A DNA stretch of 64,000 bases from Nocardioides glacieisoli (GCF_004137245.1 NZ_SDWS01000001.1:496001-560000); one strand, 5' to 3'; shown: positions 25,109 through 32,891, counted from the stretch's first letter. Program-made: numbers and translations. Notes: generated from the letters alone by a model not told the origin.

Positions 25109-26020
25109 ATGGACACCGACACGCTCCCCGTACTGATCGACGCTGATGACCCCATGCTGCGCCTCGCCGTCGCCGCCCACCTAGCCCGCTACAAGGGACG
25201 CACCCGCGCCCACACCGCCTCCGACCTCAACGCCTACCTGCGTTGGTGCGTCGAACATGACCTCATGCCACTGCAAGCGCAGCGAAGTCATATCGAGCTC
25301 TATCTACGCTGGCTTCAAGAAGTGCGACGTCTGCAGCCCTCGACAGTCTCCCGGCGCCTTTCCGTGCTCGCCACGTTCTATCGAACCTGCGTCATCGACC
25401 AGGTGCTCGAGCACTCACCGGCCGAGTACGTCCGACGCCCTCACGTGCCGCAACAGTCGCCCACGCTCGGCCTCAGCCATCTGCAGTTCGAGGCCATGCT
25501 CACCGCAGGACGCGACTCCGCCAACCCCAACGACTTCGCCCTCGTCGCCATGCTCGGTCTACTTGGCTTGAGGATCTTTGAAGCTACCGGCTCGAAGATC
25601 CAGGCGCTTGGCGAAGCTCGTGGCCATCGCGTGCTCACCGTTCATGGAAAGGGCGACAAGACGGCCCAAGTCCCGCTGCCACCGGCTGTTGCCCGCGCCA
25701 TCGACCGAGCGATCGATGAGCGCCAAGACGGTCCGATCCTCCTCAACCGAGATGGCCGACGGATGGACCGGCACGCCGCCACCCGAAGGCTACGAGTCCT
25801 AGCCAGGTCCGCGGGTGTCACCACCGCTCGGATGCACCCACACATGCTGCGCCACACCTTCGTGACCACGATGCTCGACGCCGGCGTTGACCTGCGCGAC
25901 GTCCAGATCGCCGCTCGCCACGCCGACCCGCGCACCACGATGCGCTACGACCGCGCGCGCAACAACCTCGATCGTCACCCGAACTACATCTTGGCGGCAT
26001 TCATGGCGTCAGCGACATGA
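25109..26020 (+). CDS. Tyrosine recombinase (second recombinase of the element)
   Basis: The 303-residue protein from ATG 25109 has a SAM-like core-binding domain (about 20-115) and a catalytic domain with all expected residues: Arg in LLGLRIFEA, Lys in VHGKGDKTA, His-x-x-Arg in HMLRHTF, His in ARHADPRTT and the nucleophile Tyr in TMRYDRAR. It resembles a group of similar actinobacterial recombinases that I recall. It is not the tRNA integrase, which lies next to attR on the other strand. The two genes converge with 10 bp between stops. It may act on different sites, possibly the repeated cargo motifs. Confidence 0.88.
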   Translation: MDTDTLPVLIDADDPMLRLAVAAHLARYKGRTRAHTASDLNAYLRWCVEHDLMPLQAQRSHIELYLRWLQEVRRLQPSTVSRRLSVLATFYRTCVIDQVLEHSPAEYVRRPHVPQQSPTLGLSHLQFEAMLTAGRDSANPNDFALVAMLGLLGLRIFEATGSKIQALGEARGHRVLTVHGKGDKTAQVPLPPAVARAIDRAIDERQDGPILLNRDGRRMDRHAATRRLRVLARSAGVTTARMHPHMLRHTFVTTMLDAGVDLRDVQIAARHADPRTTMRYDRARNNLDRHPNYILAAFMASAT

Positions 26021-26030
26021 GAGCCCACCC

Positions 26031-27134
26031 TCATGACGGAGTCCTCGTCACCAAGTCTGAGAGCGCTTCGGCGATGACCTTGTCGCGGTTCTGAGCCGCG
26101 TGTTGATAGCGCAGCGCTGCGCCTGCGGTGGAGTGCCCGAGCCGCGCCATGAGCTCGGCGAGCGTGGCGCCTGTACTGGCGGCCAGGACCGCCCCTGTGT
26201 GGCGGAGGTCGTGGAAGCGGAGGTCGGGTCTTCCTGCTTCGTCACGGGCCTTGTAGAAGACCTTGTAGAGCGTGGCGGGTGCCAGGTGTTTGGTCGGGTC
26301 TCCGGCAGCGGGGAAGAGAAGTCCTTCGCGGCCTCCGGTGATGTTGCCGGCCAAGTGTGCTTTCACTGCGGGCAGCAGGTGCGGCGGGATCGTGACGTCT
26401 CGTGTGCCCGCGTCTGACTTCGGAGTGCCGACAATGAACTGTCCATCGACTCGCACCACTGCGCGACGGATCTTCACCACACCGCCGGTGAGGTCGACGT
26501 CGTGTCGGCGTAGCTCGGTGATCTCCCCGAACCGGAGGCCACACCAGGCGGCGAGCAGCACCATCAGTCGGTAGCGCTCCGGCATGGCCTGGGCGAGTGC
26601 TTCGAGTTCGGGCAGAGTCGCGGGCTCGATCTGCTTGGCACGCTTGACATTTCCGGCACCGCGGATGTGGCACGGGTTGTGAGTGATGAGACGACGCTGC
26701 ACGGCGTCTCCAAGAATGGTCCGCAGCAGCCCATAGGCGTGCGCTCGAGACGTCGGGGTCGAGTCCCCGAGCCGGTAGTACCAGTCGTCGACGAGGTCGG
26801 CGGTGATGTGCTTGAGCGCTATGTCGCCGAAGGTGGGCAGCAGCTTGGCGTCGAGGATCTTTCGGTAGTGGTAGCGGCTGCGGGGTTTGAGAGTGCGGTT
26901 CGTCAGCCAGCGTTCGGCGTGCTCCCCGAACGTGATCGGCGGCTTGGTCGTGGGCGGGGTCCAGTCCTCACTGTTGATCTCACGACGTCGGTCCGTGAGC
27001 CAGCCCTCGGCATCCTCAGCCGTCTCGAAGGTGACTGGCGCCTTGTGTCGGAGCGTGTCGGGGCCGAGATAGGAGGCCTGCCAACGTCCGGACGGGAGCT
27101 TCCGGATAGCTCCGAAACCGCGCCTGCGTGCCAT
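26031..27134 (-). CDS. Site-specific tyrosine integrase of the element
   Basis: The 367-residue integrase has an N-terminal AP2-like arm-binding segment (RKLPSGRWQASYLGPD), a core-binding domain (about 65-160) and the catalytic residues Arg in CGLRFGEI, Lys in TPKSDAGTRD, His-x-x-Arg in HDLRHTG, His in LGHST and Tyr in ALRYQHAA. The start is taken at ATG 27134 (MARRRGFGAI) because CAGGG precedes it. The longer frame to 27200 would run through the arm-type repeats at 27151-27170. Its place beside attR and the repeats just upstream suggest it binds there and may limit its own expression. Confidence 0.93.
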   Translation of the reverse strand: MARRRGFGAIRKLPSGRWQASYLGPDTLRHKAPVTFETAEDAEGWLTDRRREINSEDWTPPTTKPPITFGEHAERWLTNRTLKPRSRYHYRKILDAKLLPTFGDIALKHITADLVDDWYYRLGDSTPTSRAHAYGLLRTILGDAVQRRLITHNPCHIRGAGNVKRAKQIEPATLPELEALAQAMPERYRLMVLLAAWCGLRFGEITELRRHDVDLTGGVVKIRRAVVRVDGQFIVGTPKSDAGTRDVTIPPHLLPAVKAHLAGNITGGREGLLFPAAGDPTKHLAPATLYKVFYKARDEAGRPDLRFHDLRHTGAVLAASTGATLAELMARLGHSTAGAALRYQHAAQNRDKVIAEALSDLVTRTPS

Positions 27135-27150
27135 CCCTGATTTCCCCTCG

Positions 27151-27170
27151 CGTGCAACAACGTGCAACAA
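27151..27170 (+). repeat. Paired arm-type integrase sites, right end
   Basis: CGTGCAACAA occurs as a perfect tandem pair (27151-27160, 27161-27170) 17 bp upstream of the integrase start codon. It matches the pair at 17414-17434. Confidence 0.65.
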
Positions 27171-27259
27171 GGATGGCAGAAAGTGTCCGCTTGCGTCCAC
27201 GTCGAGAGGCGATACAAAGCCCCATTACCGCAGGTCAGCGCCCTATTGGCCACTTCTGT

Positions 27260-27286
27260 CCAGTATCGCCGCTGCCCGGGCAATAG
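27260..27286 (+). repeat. Partial tRNA-Val-like remnant beside attR
   Basis: CCAGTATCGCC (27260-27270) equals the tRNA-Val 3' stem region, and CCCGGGCAATAG (27275-27286) matches 10 of 12 bases of the tRNA upstream/5' end (CCCGGGCGATTG). Both lie just left of attR and may be a scar of an earlier integration. Confidence 0.4.
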
Positions 27287-27288
27287 AA

Positions 27289-27310
27289 TTCGAACCCAGT
27301 ATCGCCCACC
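27289..27310 (+). repeat. attR: 22-bp direct repeat
   Basis: This is an identical copy of 17345-17366 (the tRNA-Val T-loop to ACC end) without the rest of a tRNA. It marks the right junction of the element. Chromosomal sequence resumes with the displaced tRNA terminator. Confidence 0.92.
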
Positions 27311-27320
27311 GAGGATGGTC

Positions 27321-27348
27321 AGAGCCGCGCTACAGGTAGCGCGGCTCT
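27321..27348 (+). terminator. Displaced original tRNA-Val terminator
   Basis: AGAGCCGCGCTA and TAGCGCGGCTCT form a perfect 12-bp stem around CAGG, followed by GTCGTTCTCC. Its position 10 bp after attR is where the tRNA terminator would be before integration. Confidence 0.75.
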
Positions 27349-27361
27349 GTCGTTCTCCAAC

Positions 27362-27383
27362 CGTCATCCCGCGTTCATCCGGG
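27362..27383 (+). promoter_or_regulatory. PHO-box-like direct repeat upstream of glpQ
   Basis: Two 11-nt units lie head to tail: CGTCATCCCGC (8 of 11 matches) and GTTCATCCGGG, which fits the streptomycete PhoP box unit G(G/T)TCAYYYR(G/C)G completely. They end 40 nt before the glpQ ATG. Confidence 0.5.
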
Positions 27384-27423
27384 CGACGGCCCCTCGCTGC
27401 GGCGGCGCGGTGGGCTCTCGGGC

Positions 27424-28527
27424 ATGACCTCTCGGACCTCGCTCGTCGCCACGAGCGCCACCCTCGCCCTCGCTGGCTCCCTCACCTCCCTCACCGCCCT
27501 GACCTCGGCGCCGGCCACCGCCGCTCCGGCACCCCTTGCGGTGCCCTCGCTCGTCGAGCCGATCCTGATCGGCCACCGCGGCGCCTCCGGCTACCGGCCC
27601 GAGCACACGCTGGCGGCCTACGAGCTCGCCATCGAGCAGGGCGCCGACTACATCGAGCCCGACCTCGTCTCGACCAGGGACGGCGTCCTCGTCGCCCGTC
27701 ACGAGAACGAGATCGGCGGCACCACCGACGTCGCCGACCACCCCGAGTTCGCCGACCGTCGCACCACGAAGACCATCGACGGCCGGTCCGTGACCGGCTG
27801 GTTCACCGAGGACTTCACCTACAAGGAGCTCCGCACGCTGCGCGCCGAGGAGCGGCTGCCGCAGGTGCGCCCCGACAACACGGCGTACGACGGCCAGGAG
27901 CGCATCCCCACCCTCGACGAGGTCATCAAGCTGGCCCGCCGCGAGGGCGTGGGCATCTACCCCGAGACCAAGCACCCGACCTACTTCGACTCGATCGGCC
28001 TGTCGCTCGAGGAGCCGCTCGTCGCGGCGCTCGAGAAGCGGCACTGGGACGACGCCGACGACCCGGTGATCATCCAGTCCTTCGAGACCGCCAACCTCCG
28101 CGACCTCGACACCATGGTCGACGTACCGCTCGCACAGCTGGTGGACGCCAGCGGCAAGCCCTACGACTTCACCGCCGCCGGTGACCCCCGCACCTACACC
28201 GACCTGCTCACCCCGGCCGGCCTGGCCTGGATCGCGACCTACGCCGAGGGTGTCGGCGTGAACAAGGACCGCGTCCTCCCGCGCACCGGGGGAGCGACCA
28301 CCGTGCCGAGCGCCGTGGTCGGCGACGCCCACGAGCAGGGCCTGATCGTCCACGTCTGGACGCTGCGCCGTGAGAACCAGTTCATGGCGACGAACTTCCG
28401 GATCGGCACCGACCCCAACGCCCCCGGCGACCTCGCGGCCGAGGCTCGCGCCTTCCTCGACGCAGGAGTGGACGGGATCTTCAGCGACAACCCGGACCTC
28501 GTGGCCCAGGTGCTCGACGCAGGCTGA
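27424..28527 (+). CDS. glpQ: Secreted glycerophosphodiester phosphodiesterase
   Basis: The 367-residue enzyme starts with a Sec/Tat-like signal peptide (MTSRTSLVATSATLALAGSL... with cleavage likely near AAPAP at about residue 36). The GDPD barrel follows: ILIGHRGASGYRPEHTLAAYELAI with the catalytic His-Arg, DYIEPDLVSTRDGVLVARHE with metal ligands, GIYPETKHPTYF and VHVWTLRRENQFM near the end. It cleaves glycerophosphodiesters outside the membrane to glycerol-3-phosphate and an alcohol, a phosphate-scavenging activity. The PHO-box-like repeat upstream agrees with control by PhoP. The element's right end lies only about 115 bp upstream. Confidence 0.93.
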   Translation: MTSRTSLVATSATLALAGSLTSLTALTSAPATAAPAPLAVPSLVEPILIGHRGASGYRPEHTLAAYELAIEQGADYIEPDLVSTRDGVLVARHENEIGGTTDVADHPEFADRRTTKTIDGRSVTGWFTEDFTYKELRTLRAEERLPQVRPDNTAYDGQERIPTLDEVIKLARREGVGIYPETKHPTYFDSIGLSLEEPLVAALEKRHWDDADDPVIIQSFETANLRDLDTMVDVPLAQLVDASGKPYDFTAAGDPRTYTDLLTPAGLAWIATYAEGVGVNKDRVLPRTGGATTVPSAVVGDAHEQGLIVHVWTLRRENQFMATNFRIGTDPNAPGDLAAEARAFLDAGVDGIFSDNPDLVAQVLDAG

Positions 28528-28581
28528 CGGGGCGCCCGGATCGTCACGCGCGCCGGACGCTCGTCGACGTCGCGAGGGCGG

Positions 28582-28911
28582 TCAGGACCAGCCGCTGACC
28601 CTGCGCTGCTGGGGCACGCGGGGGCGGGAGCCGGCCTCCGCGTGCGAGGCACGCGGCCCGCGTGCGAGAAGGGCGTGCGTGGGGTCGTGGTCCACCCACA
28701 CGGCGTGCGAGCGGTGGCACCGACGGTCCTGGTGCGGGCACCGCGTGCTGCACGCGGTCTGCCACGTCACCGTGCGGCTACCGGGCAGGGTGGCCAGGGT
28801 GCCGGGGACGTAGAGCTCCGGGTCGTGGTCGAGCGAGGCGATCACGTCGCGCTCGATCGCGGCGGACGCGGGGCTCGCGCTGGCGTGGGCGTTGTGCGGT
28901 GTGCGGGGCAC
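28582..28911 (-). CDS. Small Cys/His-rich protein of unknown function
   Basis: The GTG start at 28911 is chosen because GAGAGGA lies four to five bases upstream, giving 109 residues; the ATG at 28932 would add seven. The sequence has a helical N-terminal part (SAAIERDVIASLDHDPELYVPGTLATLPGSRTV) and a cluster CSTRCPHQDRRCHRSH that could bind a metal. The C-terminus is Arg/Pro-rich. I recognise no family. A SigB-type promoter sequence lies at 28963-28987, 50 bp upstream, which supports a real stress-related gene. It lies downstream of the PP2C phosphatase gene on the same strand. Confidence 0.55.
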   Translation of the reverse strand: MPRTPHNAHASASPASAAIERDVIASLDHDPELYVPGTLATLPGSRTVTWQTACSTRCPHQDRRCHRSHAVWVDHDPTHALLARGPRASHAEAGSRPRVPQQRRVSGWS

Positions 28912-28962
28912 GACTTCCTCTCGTGGATGCATGGACTGCCGACCCGAGCCAGCACGTCCCAC

Positions 28963-28987
28963 GTACCCACGCCCACTCGCTGTAAAC
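28963..28987 (-). promoter_or_regulatory. SigB/SigF-type promoter
   Basis: On the minus strand GTTT (28987-28984) and GGGTAC (28968-28963) are separated by 15 nt, close to the general-stress sigma consensus GTTT-N14-17-GGGTAY of mycobacteria and streptomycetes. It faces the small Cys-rich gene and lies just past the stop of the phosphatase gene. Confidence 0.55.
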
Positions 28988-29013
28988 GTCCGTTCACCCA
29001 AAAGGTGGAAAGT

Positions 29014-31149
29014 TCAAGCAACCGTCTCGGGGTTCCACCGCACGACGAGGAGCGCCACGTCGTCCTCCGGCTGGTCGCCGATCATCTGCGCGAGCAGCCG
29101 GTCGCAGAGCACCTCGAGGTCGGCGGTGCCGGGCTCCAGCTCGCGCAGCAGCTCCTCGAGGGCCTTGATGCCCTGCCCGACGTCGCGCCCACGACGCTCG
29201 ACCAGTCCATCGGTGTAGAAGAGCAGGGTCGAGCCCGGCTCGAGGAACGCAGCGCGCTCGGCTCGCTTCGTCTCGGGGTCGAGCCCCAGCAGGAGGTCGT
29301 TGTCCTCCACGTCGGCCAGCCTCGTGACCACGCCGTCCGGGCCCACGAGCATGGCGGGCGGGTGGCCCGCGTGCGCCCAGCGCAGCACGACCTCCTCGCC
29401 GGCGGCCGCCCCGGGGCGCGGGTGGTGCTCGAGCCGCGCCACGACCGCGGTCGCGGTGGTCTCCAGGCGCAGCGACTCCATCACGTGGTCGACCCCGGAC
29501 AGCACCGCCGCGGGGGAGTAGCCGCTGTGCACGGCGATGCCGCGGAGCAGCCCGCGCACCTGGCCCATGGCGGCCGCTGCCTCGACGTCGTGGCCCACGA
29601 CGTCACCGACGACGACCACGACGTCGTTGTTGCCCGGCCCGCGGTTCTGCTGGAGGAAAGCGTCGTACCAGTCACCGCCGATCCGCGCCGCGTCGCTGGC
29701 CGGGGAGTAGCGGGTGACGACCTCGAGGTGGGGGGTCTGCGGCGGGTCGGTCAGCATGCTCCGCTGCAAGGCCTCGGCCACGTCACGCTGCTCCTCGTAG
29801 AGCCGCGCGTTGTCGAGGGCCAGACCGGCGCGGACGCCGATGTCCTCGAGCAGCGAGGCATCGTCCGCGGTGAAGGCCCTCCTGTTCCCGCCGCGGAAGG
29901 CGGTGACCACACCCACCGTGCGTCCGCGCGCTCGCAGGGGCACGGCGACGGCAGACTCCGGATCGAGCTCGCGCAACCGGTCGCGAGCTGCCCCCTCGCG
30001 CAGCACTGCGGCGACCTTGTCGGTGGCACCGGACTCCATGAGGACGGTCGTCATGTCGCGGATCGCCCGCGCCAGGTAGGACTCGTCGGTCATCGCGCGC
30101 AGGCGCAGCGAGGCGTACTGCTCGACGGTCTCGTGCATCGCGGGGTCGGCATGCGCCCACCCCGCGTCGGTGAGCCCACGGCGCCAGTCGGTGGCGTGCG
30201 GGTCGTCGACGAGCGTGACCAGGCACCAGTCCGCGAGGGACGGGACGAGGAGGGTCGCCAGCAGGCTCACACCCTCGGTCGGGTCCAGCGTGCCGGTGAG
30301 GCCCTCCGAGACCGACGCGAGCAGGGCGAGTCGGTCGGCCGAGCGGGACAGCGCGTCCTGCGCCTCGCGGCGGTCGCTGATGTCGACGAAGTAGACCGCG
30401 AGACCCTCGGGTGACGGCCAGGCCCGCACCTCGTACCACCCGTCGAGCGGTGGCGGGTAGTAGGCCTCGAACGACACCGGGCGCCCCGTGGCGACGGCAG
30501 AGCGGTAGTTCACCTCGAACTCGCTGCCGATCGCTGCCGGGAACTCCTCCCACACGGACCGTCCGACCAGGTGAGCGCGACCGGCGCCCAGGAGGCGCTC
30601 GGCCTCGGAGTTGACGTAGGTGAAACGCCACTCGGCATCGAGCTGGTAGAAGGCCGACGACATCGACTCGAGGACCCGACCGATGCGGGCCTCGCCCTCG
30701 TGCACCTCGGTGGTGTCGTACGCCGCGCCCACCAGGCGCACGGCAGGCCCGCCCTCGGTCTCGGCGAAGGCCCGCCCGCGGGCCTCGATCCACCTCACGC
30801 CACCCTCGGGCCGCACGACGCGGTACTCGGCGACGTAGTCACCGCAGGTGGCGATCGCGAGCCCGGCAGCAGCGGTCACGCGGGCCAGGTCGTCGGGGTG
30901 GACGCACGCGTTGAAGGCCTCGATGGTGCCGCCGAACGACGACTCGTCGAGACCGAAGAGCTCGAGCAGCCGCTCGTCCCAGCGCAGGCGACCGCTGACC
31001 AGGTCCCAGACGAAGGCGCCGACCCCCGCCGCGTCGATGGCGAGGCGCAGGGCGACGCGGTCGCTCTCCTCGTCCAGCGCAGCGGTCATCTCGACGGGCT
31101 CCCTCTGGGCGGGTACGCCGATCGCGGACGGGGCACCGATCTCCGACAC
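29014..31149 (-). CDS. PAS-PAS-GAF-PP2C (SpoIIE-type) serine phosphatase
   Basis: The 711-residue cytoplasmic protein has two PAS domains (about 31-150 and 155-270), a GAF domain (about 285-450) and a C-terminal PP2C/SpoIIE phosphatase domain (about 475-708). Metal-binding motifs are visible as RIGGDWYDAF, VVVGDVVGHDVEAA, LRWAHAGHPPAML, LFYTDGLVERRG and DDVALLVVRW. Proteins of this build dephosphorylate anti-anti-sigma factors (RsbU/RsbP role) in response to signals sensed by PAS/GAF. No anti-sigma or antagonist gene is adjacent, but the SigB-type promoter just downstream points to the general stress circuit. Confidence 0.92.
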   Translation of the reverse strand: MSEIGAPSAIGVPAQREPVEMTAALDEESDRVALRLAIDAAGVGAFVWDLVSGRLRWDERLLELFGLDESSFGGTIEAFNACVHPDDLARVTAAAGLAIATCGDYVAEYRVVRPEGGVRWIEARGRAFAETEGGPAVRLVGAAYDTTEVHEGEARIGRVLESMSSAFYQLDAEWRFTYVNSEAERLLGAGRAHLVGRSVWEEFPAAIGSEFEVNYRSAVATGRPVSFEAYYPPPLDGWYEVRAWPSPEGLAVYFVDISDRREAQDALSRSADRLALLASVSEGLTGTLDPTEGVSLLATLLVPSLADWCLVTLVDDPHATDWRRGLTDAGWAHADPAMHETVEQYASLRLRAMTDESYLARAIRDMTTVLMESGATDKVAAVLREGAARDRLRELDPESAVAVPLRARGRTVGVVTAFRGGNRRAFTADDASLLEDIGVRAGLALDNARLYEEQRDVAEALQRSMLTDPPQTPHLEVVTRYSPASDAARIGGDWYDAFLQQNRGPGNNDVVVVVGDVVGHDVEAAAAMGQVRGLLRGIAVHSGYSPAAVLSGVDHVMESLRLETTATAVVARLEHHPRPGAAAGEEVVLRWAHAGHPPAMLVGPDGVVTRLADVEDNDLLLGLDPETKRAERAAFLEPGSTLLFYTDGLVERRGRDVGQGIKALEELLRELEPGTADLEVLCDRLLAQMIGDQPEDDVALLVVRWNPETVA

Positions 31150-31272
31150 GCGTGCTCCTCTGCACTGGTCAGGCCCACCCGTGGTCTCCGGGCGTGCCCT
31201 TGGCCGCAGGGTGTCACAGGTCCGCGTCCAGCGCTTGTAGAACGTGGAAAGGTCCAGTCAGGTCCTTCACCC

Positions 31273-31848
31273 CTACGGCTGGGCGGCCGGAGGCAGGTCC
31301 GCGACCAGGCCCTCCGGAGCGCCGAGCGGGTCCTCCGGCAGCTGGGCGACCTGCTCACGGCACCACACCGACACGACGCGCGTGCCGTCCAGCACACCTG
31401 CCCGGAACTCGCTCCACGGCACCCAGGCGACCGAGTCCACCTCCGACGGGTCCGGATCGACCCGGTCCCGCGTGGAACCGACGAACACGGGGCACATCTC
31501 GTTCTCCACCACGCCGTCCTGCTCGGCGCGGTAGCGGAACGACGGCAGCACCAGCCGGAGGTCGTCGACGTCCACCCCGAGCTCCTGGCGCACCCGGCGT
31601 CGGGCGGCATCGGCGAGGTCCTCGCCCGGCGCGGGGTGCCCGCAGCAGCTGTTGGTCCACACGCCCGCAAAGGTCCGCTTCGTGAGGGCGCGCCGGGTGA
31701 CGAGCACGTTCCCCTCGGAGTCGAAGAGGTAGGTGGAGAACGCCAGGTGCAGCGGCGTCTCGCTGTGGTGGACCCCTGCCTTGTCGGCCGTGCCGACGGC
31801 CCGCCCGGCCTCGTCGAGGAGGACCACGAGCTCCCTGGCGGTGCTCAT
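31273..31848 (-). CDS. idi: Isopentenyl-diphosphate isomerase, type 1
   Basis: Idi (191 residues from ATG 31848) interconverts IPP and DMAPP and so feeds the prenyl synthase CrtE. The Nudix-fold type 1 enzyme is recognised by TRRALTKRTFAGVWTNSCCGHPAPGED with the catalytic Cys, the metal-binding His residues and the ENEMCPVFVG segment with the catalytic Glu. Its ATG overlaps the stop of the upstream FAD oxidoreductase gene, making it the last of fifteen coupled genes. In-frame codons further upstream lie inside the neighbour gene and are not used. Confidence 0.95.
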   Translation of the reverse strand: MSTARELVVLLDEAGRAVGTADKAGVHHSETPLHLAFSTYLFDSEGNVLVTRRALTKRTFAGVWTNSCCGHPAPGEDLADAARRRVRQELGVDVDDLRLVLPSFRYRAEQDGVVENEMCPVFVGSTRDRVDPDPSEVDSVAWVPWSEFRAGVLDGTRVVSVWCREQVAQLPEDPLGAPEGLVADLPPAAQP

Positions 31849-32891
31849 GCAGCACCCCCTGCGGGACGGGCGAGCTGGTTGACGGCCGCGCCGAAGACCC
31901 GCGGCAGCCGCGACGCGGCGGGGACGAGCGCACGACGTACGACGGGTCGCGCGGTCGCCTGCAGCAGCGCGTGCGTGAGCAGCTCGTGCCGCCACCCCAG
32001 CCGTCGTGCCCGTCCGTCGTAGAGGTCCGGGCGGTCCGCGGCGAGGCACGCCACTGCCGCCCGCGCCTGGGCGAGCCCGAGGGCGATGCCCTCACCGGTC
32101 AGGGCGTCGACGTAGCCGGCGGCGTCGCCGACCAGCAGCACCCGCCCGGCCGATCGTGACCGGGACCGCTGTCGCAGCGGGCCCGCGCCCATGACGCGGG
32201 TCCGGGTCCCGGTGAGCCGCTCGGCAAGGGCGGGGAAGTCGGCGATCAGGTCGTCGAAGCGGGCGCCCGCGTCGCCGAGCACCGCGACCCCGACGAGGTC
32301 GTCGTCGACGGGCGTGACGTAGGCCTCGGCCCGCGACGACCAGTGCACCTCGACGTAGGACGTCCAGGGCGCCTGCTCGACGTGGCAGCGCTGGCCGAAC
32401 CGTCGGCGCGACCCGTCCTTGGCGGGCGCGTCGAGGCCGAGCAGGCGGCGTACGGGTGAGTGCAGCCCGTCGGCCGCGACGAGGTAGCGGGCCGGCTCGC
32501 CGTCCACGAGCACGTGGTCGCCCACGTCCTGCACGTCCTCCACCGCTCGCTGCTCGACCGGGATCCCGGCCTCGGCCACGGCGCTCACGAGGGCGTCGTG
32601 CAGGACCGTGCGTCGCACGCCTCGGCCCGGCCCGGCGGCGAATCGCGCGGTGGCACCTGCGCCCGTGCCGTCGGCGGAGAGGTAGTGGATCCCCGCGAGC
32701 GGGCGGCCGTGCGGGTGCACGCCCAGCGCCGCCAGCTCGGCGACGGCACCGGGCATCAGACCCTCGCCGCACGCCTTGTCGATCGCGCCGGCGCGCGGCT
32801 CGCGGACGACGACGGACAGTCCGACGCGGTGTGCGTGCAGGGCCGCGACGAGCCCGACCGGGCCGCCGCCGGCGACGACGAGGTCATGCAT
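31845..32891 (-). CDS. FAD-dependent oxidoreductase, SrsC-like by context
   Basis: This 348-residue flavoprotein of the PHBH/geranylgeranyl-reductase superfamily has VAGGGPVGLVAALHA for dinucleotide binding, DKACGEGLMPGAV, VAADGLHSPVRRLLG and [22 protein letters not shown] for FAD. In Streptomyces srsABC operons a type III PKS, an ICMT-like methyltransferase and a flavoprotein hydroxylase are adjacent in that order, exactly as here. A role as a monooxygenase hydroxylating a phenolic lipid to a (hydro)quinone is therefore favoured. A prenyl reductase role is the alternative, though the operon has a better candidate for that. It overlaps the ICMT gene by 8 bp and idi by 4 bp. Confidence 0.75.
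   Translation of the reverse strand: MHDLVVAGGGPVGLVAALHAHRVGLSVVVREPRAGAIDKACGEGLMPGAVAELAALGVHPHGRPLAGIHYLSADGTGAGATARFAAGPGRGVRRTVLHDALVSAVAEAGIPVEQRAVEDVQDVGDHVLVDGEPARYLVAADGLHSPVRRLLGLDAPAKDGSRRRFGQRCHVEQAPWTSYVEVHWSSRAEAYVTPVDDDLVGVAVLGDAGARFDDLIADFPALAERLTGTRTRVMGAGPLRQRSRSRSAGRVLLVGDAAGYVDALTGEGIALGLAQARAAVACLAADRPDLYDGRARRLGWRHELLTHALLQATARPVVRRALVPAASRLPRVFGAAVNQLARPAGGAA

Larger units (their letters stand above)
17345..27310 (+). mobile_element. Integrative mobilizable element in tRNA-Val, about 10 kb
   Basis: The element is bounded by identical 22-bp att repeats and carries, from left to right, paired arm-type repeats, two small HTH/excisionase genes, a MobF relaxase-helicase, cargo genes, a second tyrosine recombinase, and the integrase next to attR with its own pair of arm-type repeats. 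No FtsK/TraB translocase, replication initiator or type IV secretion genes are present. It should therefore excise and be mobilised only with help from another conjugative element. Cargo genes at 21.4-25 kb look less GC-rich than the flanking chromosome. Confidence 0.9.

Noticed and set aside
25109..27134. The two tyrosine recombinase genes as two separately integrated elements
   Set aside because: Only one pair of att repeats is found around them; the inner recombinase has no flanking direct repeat of its own that I can see.
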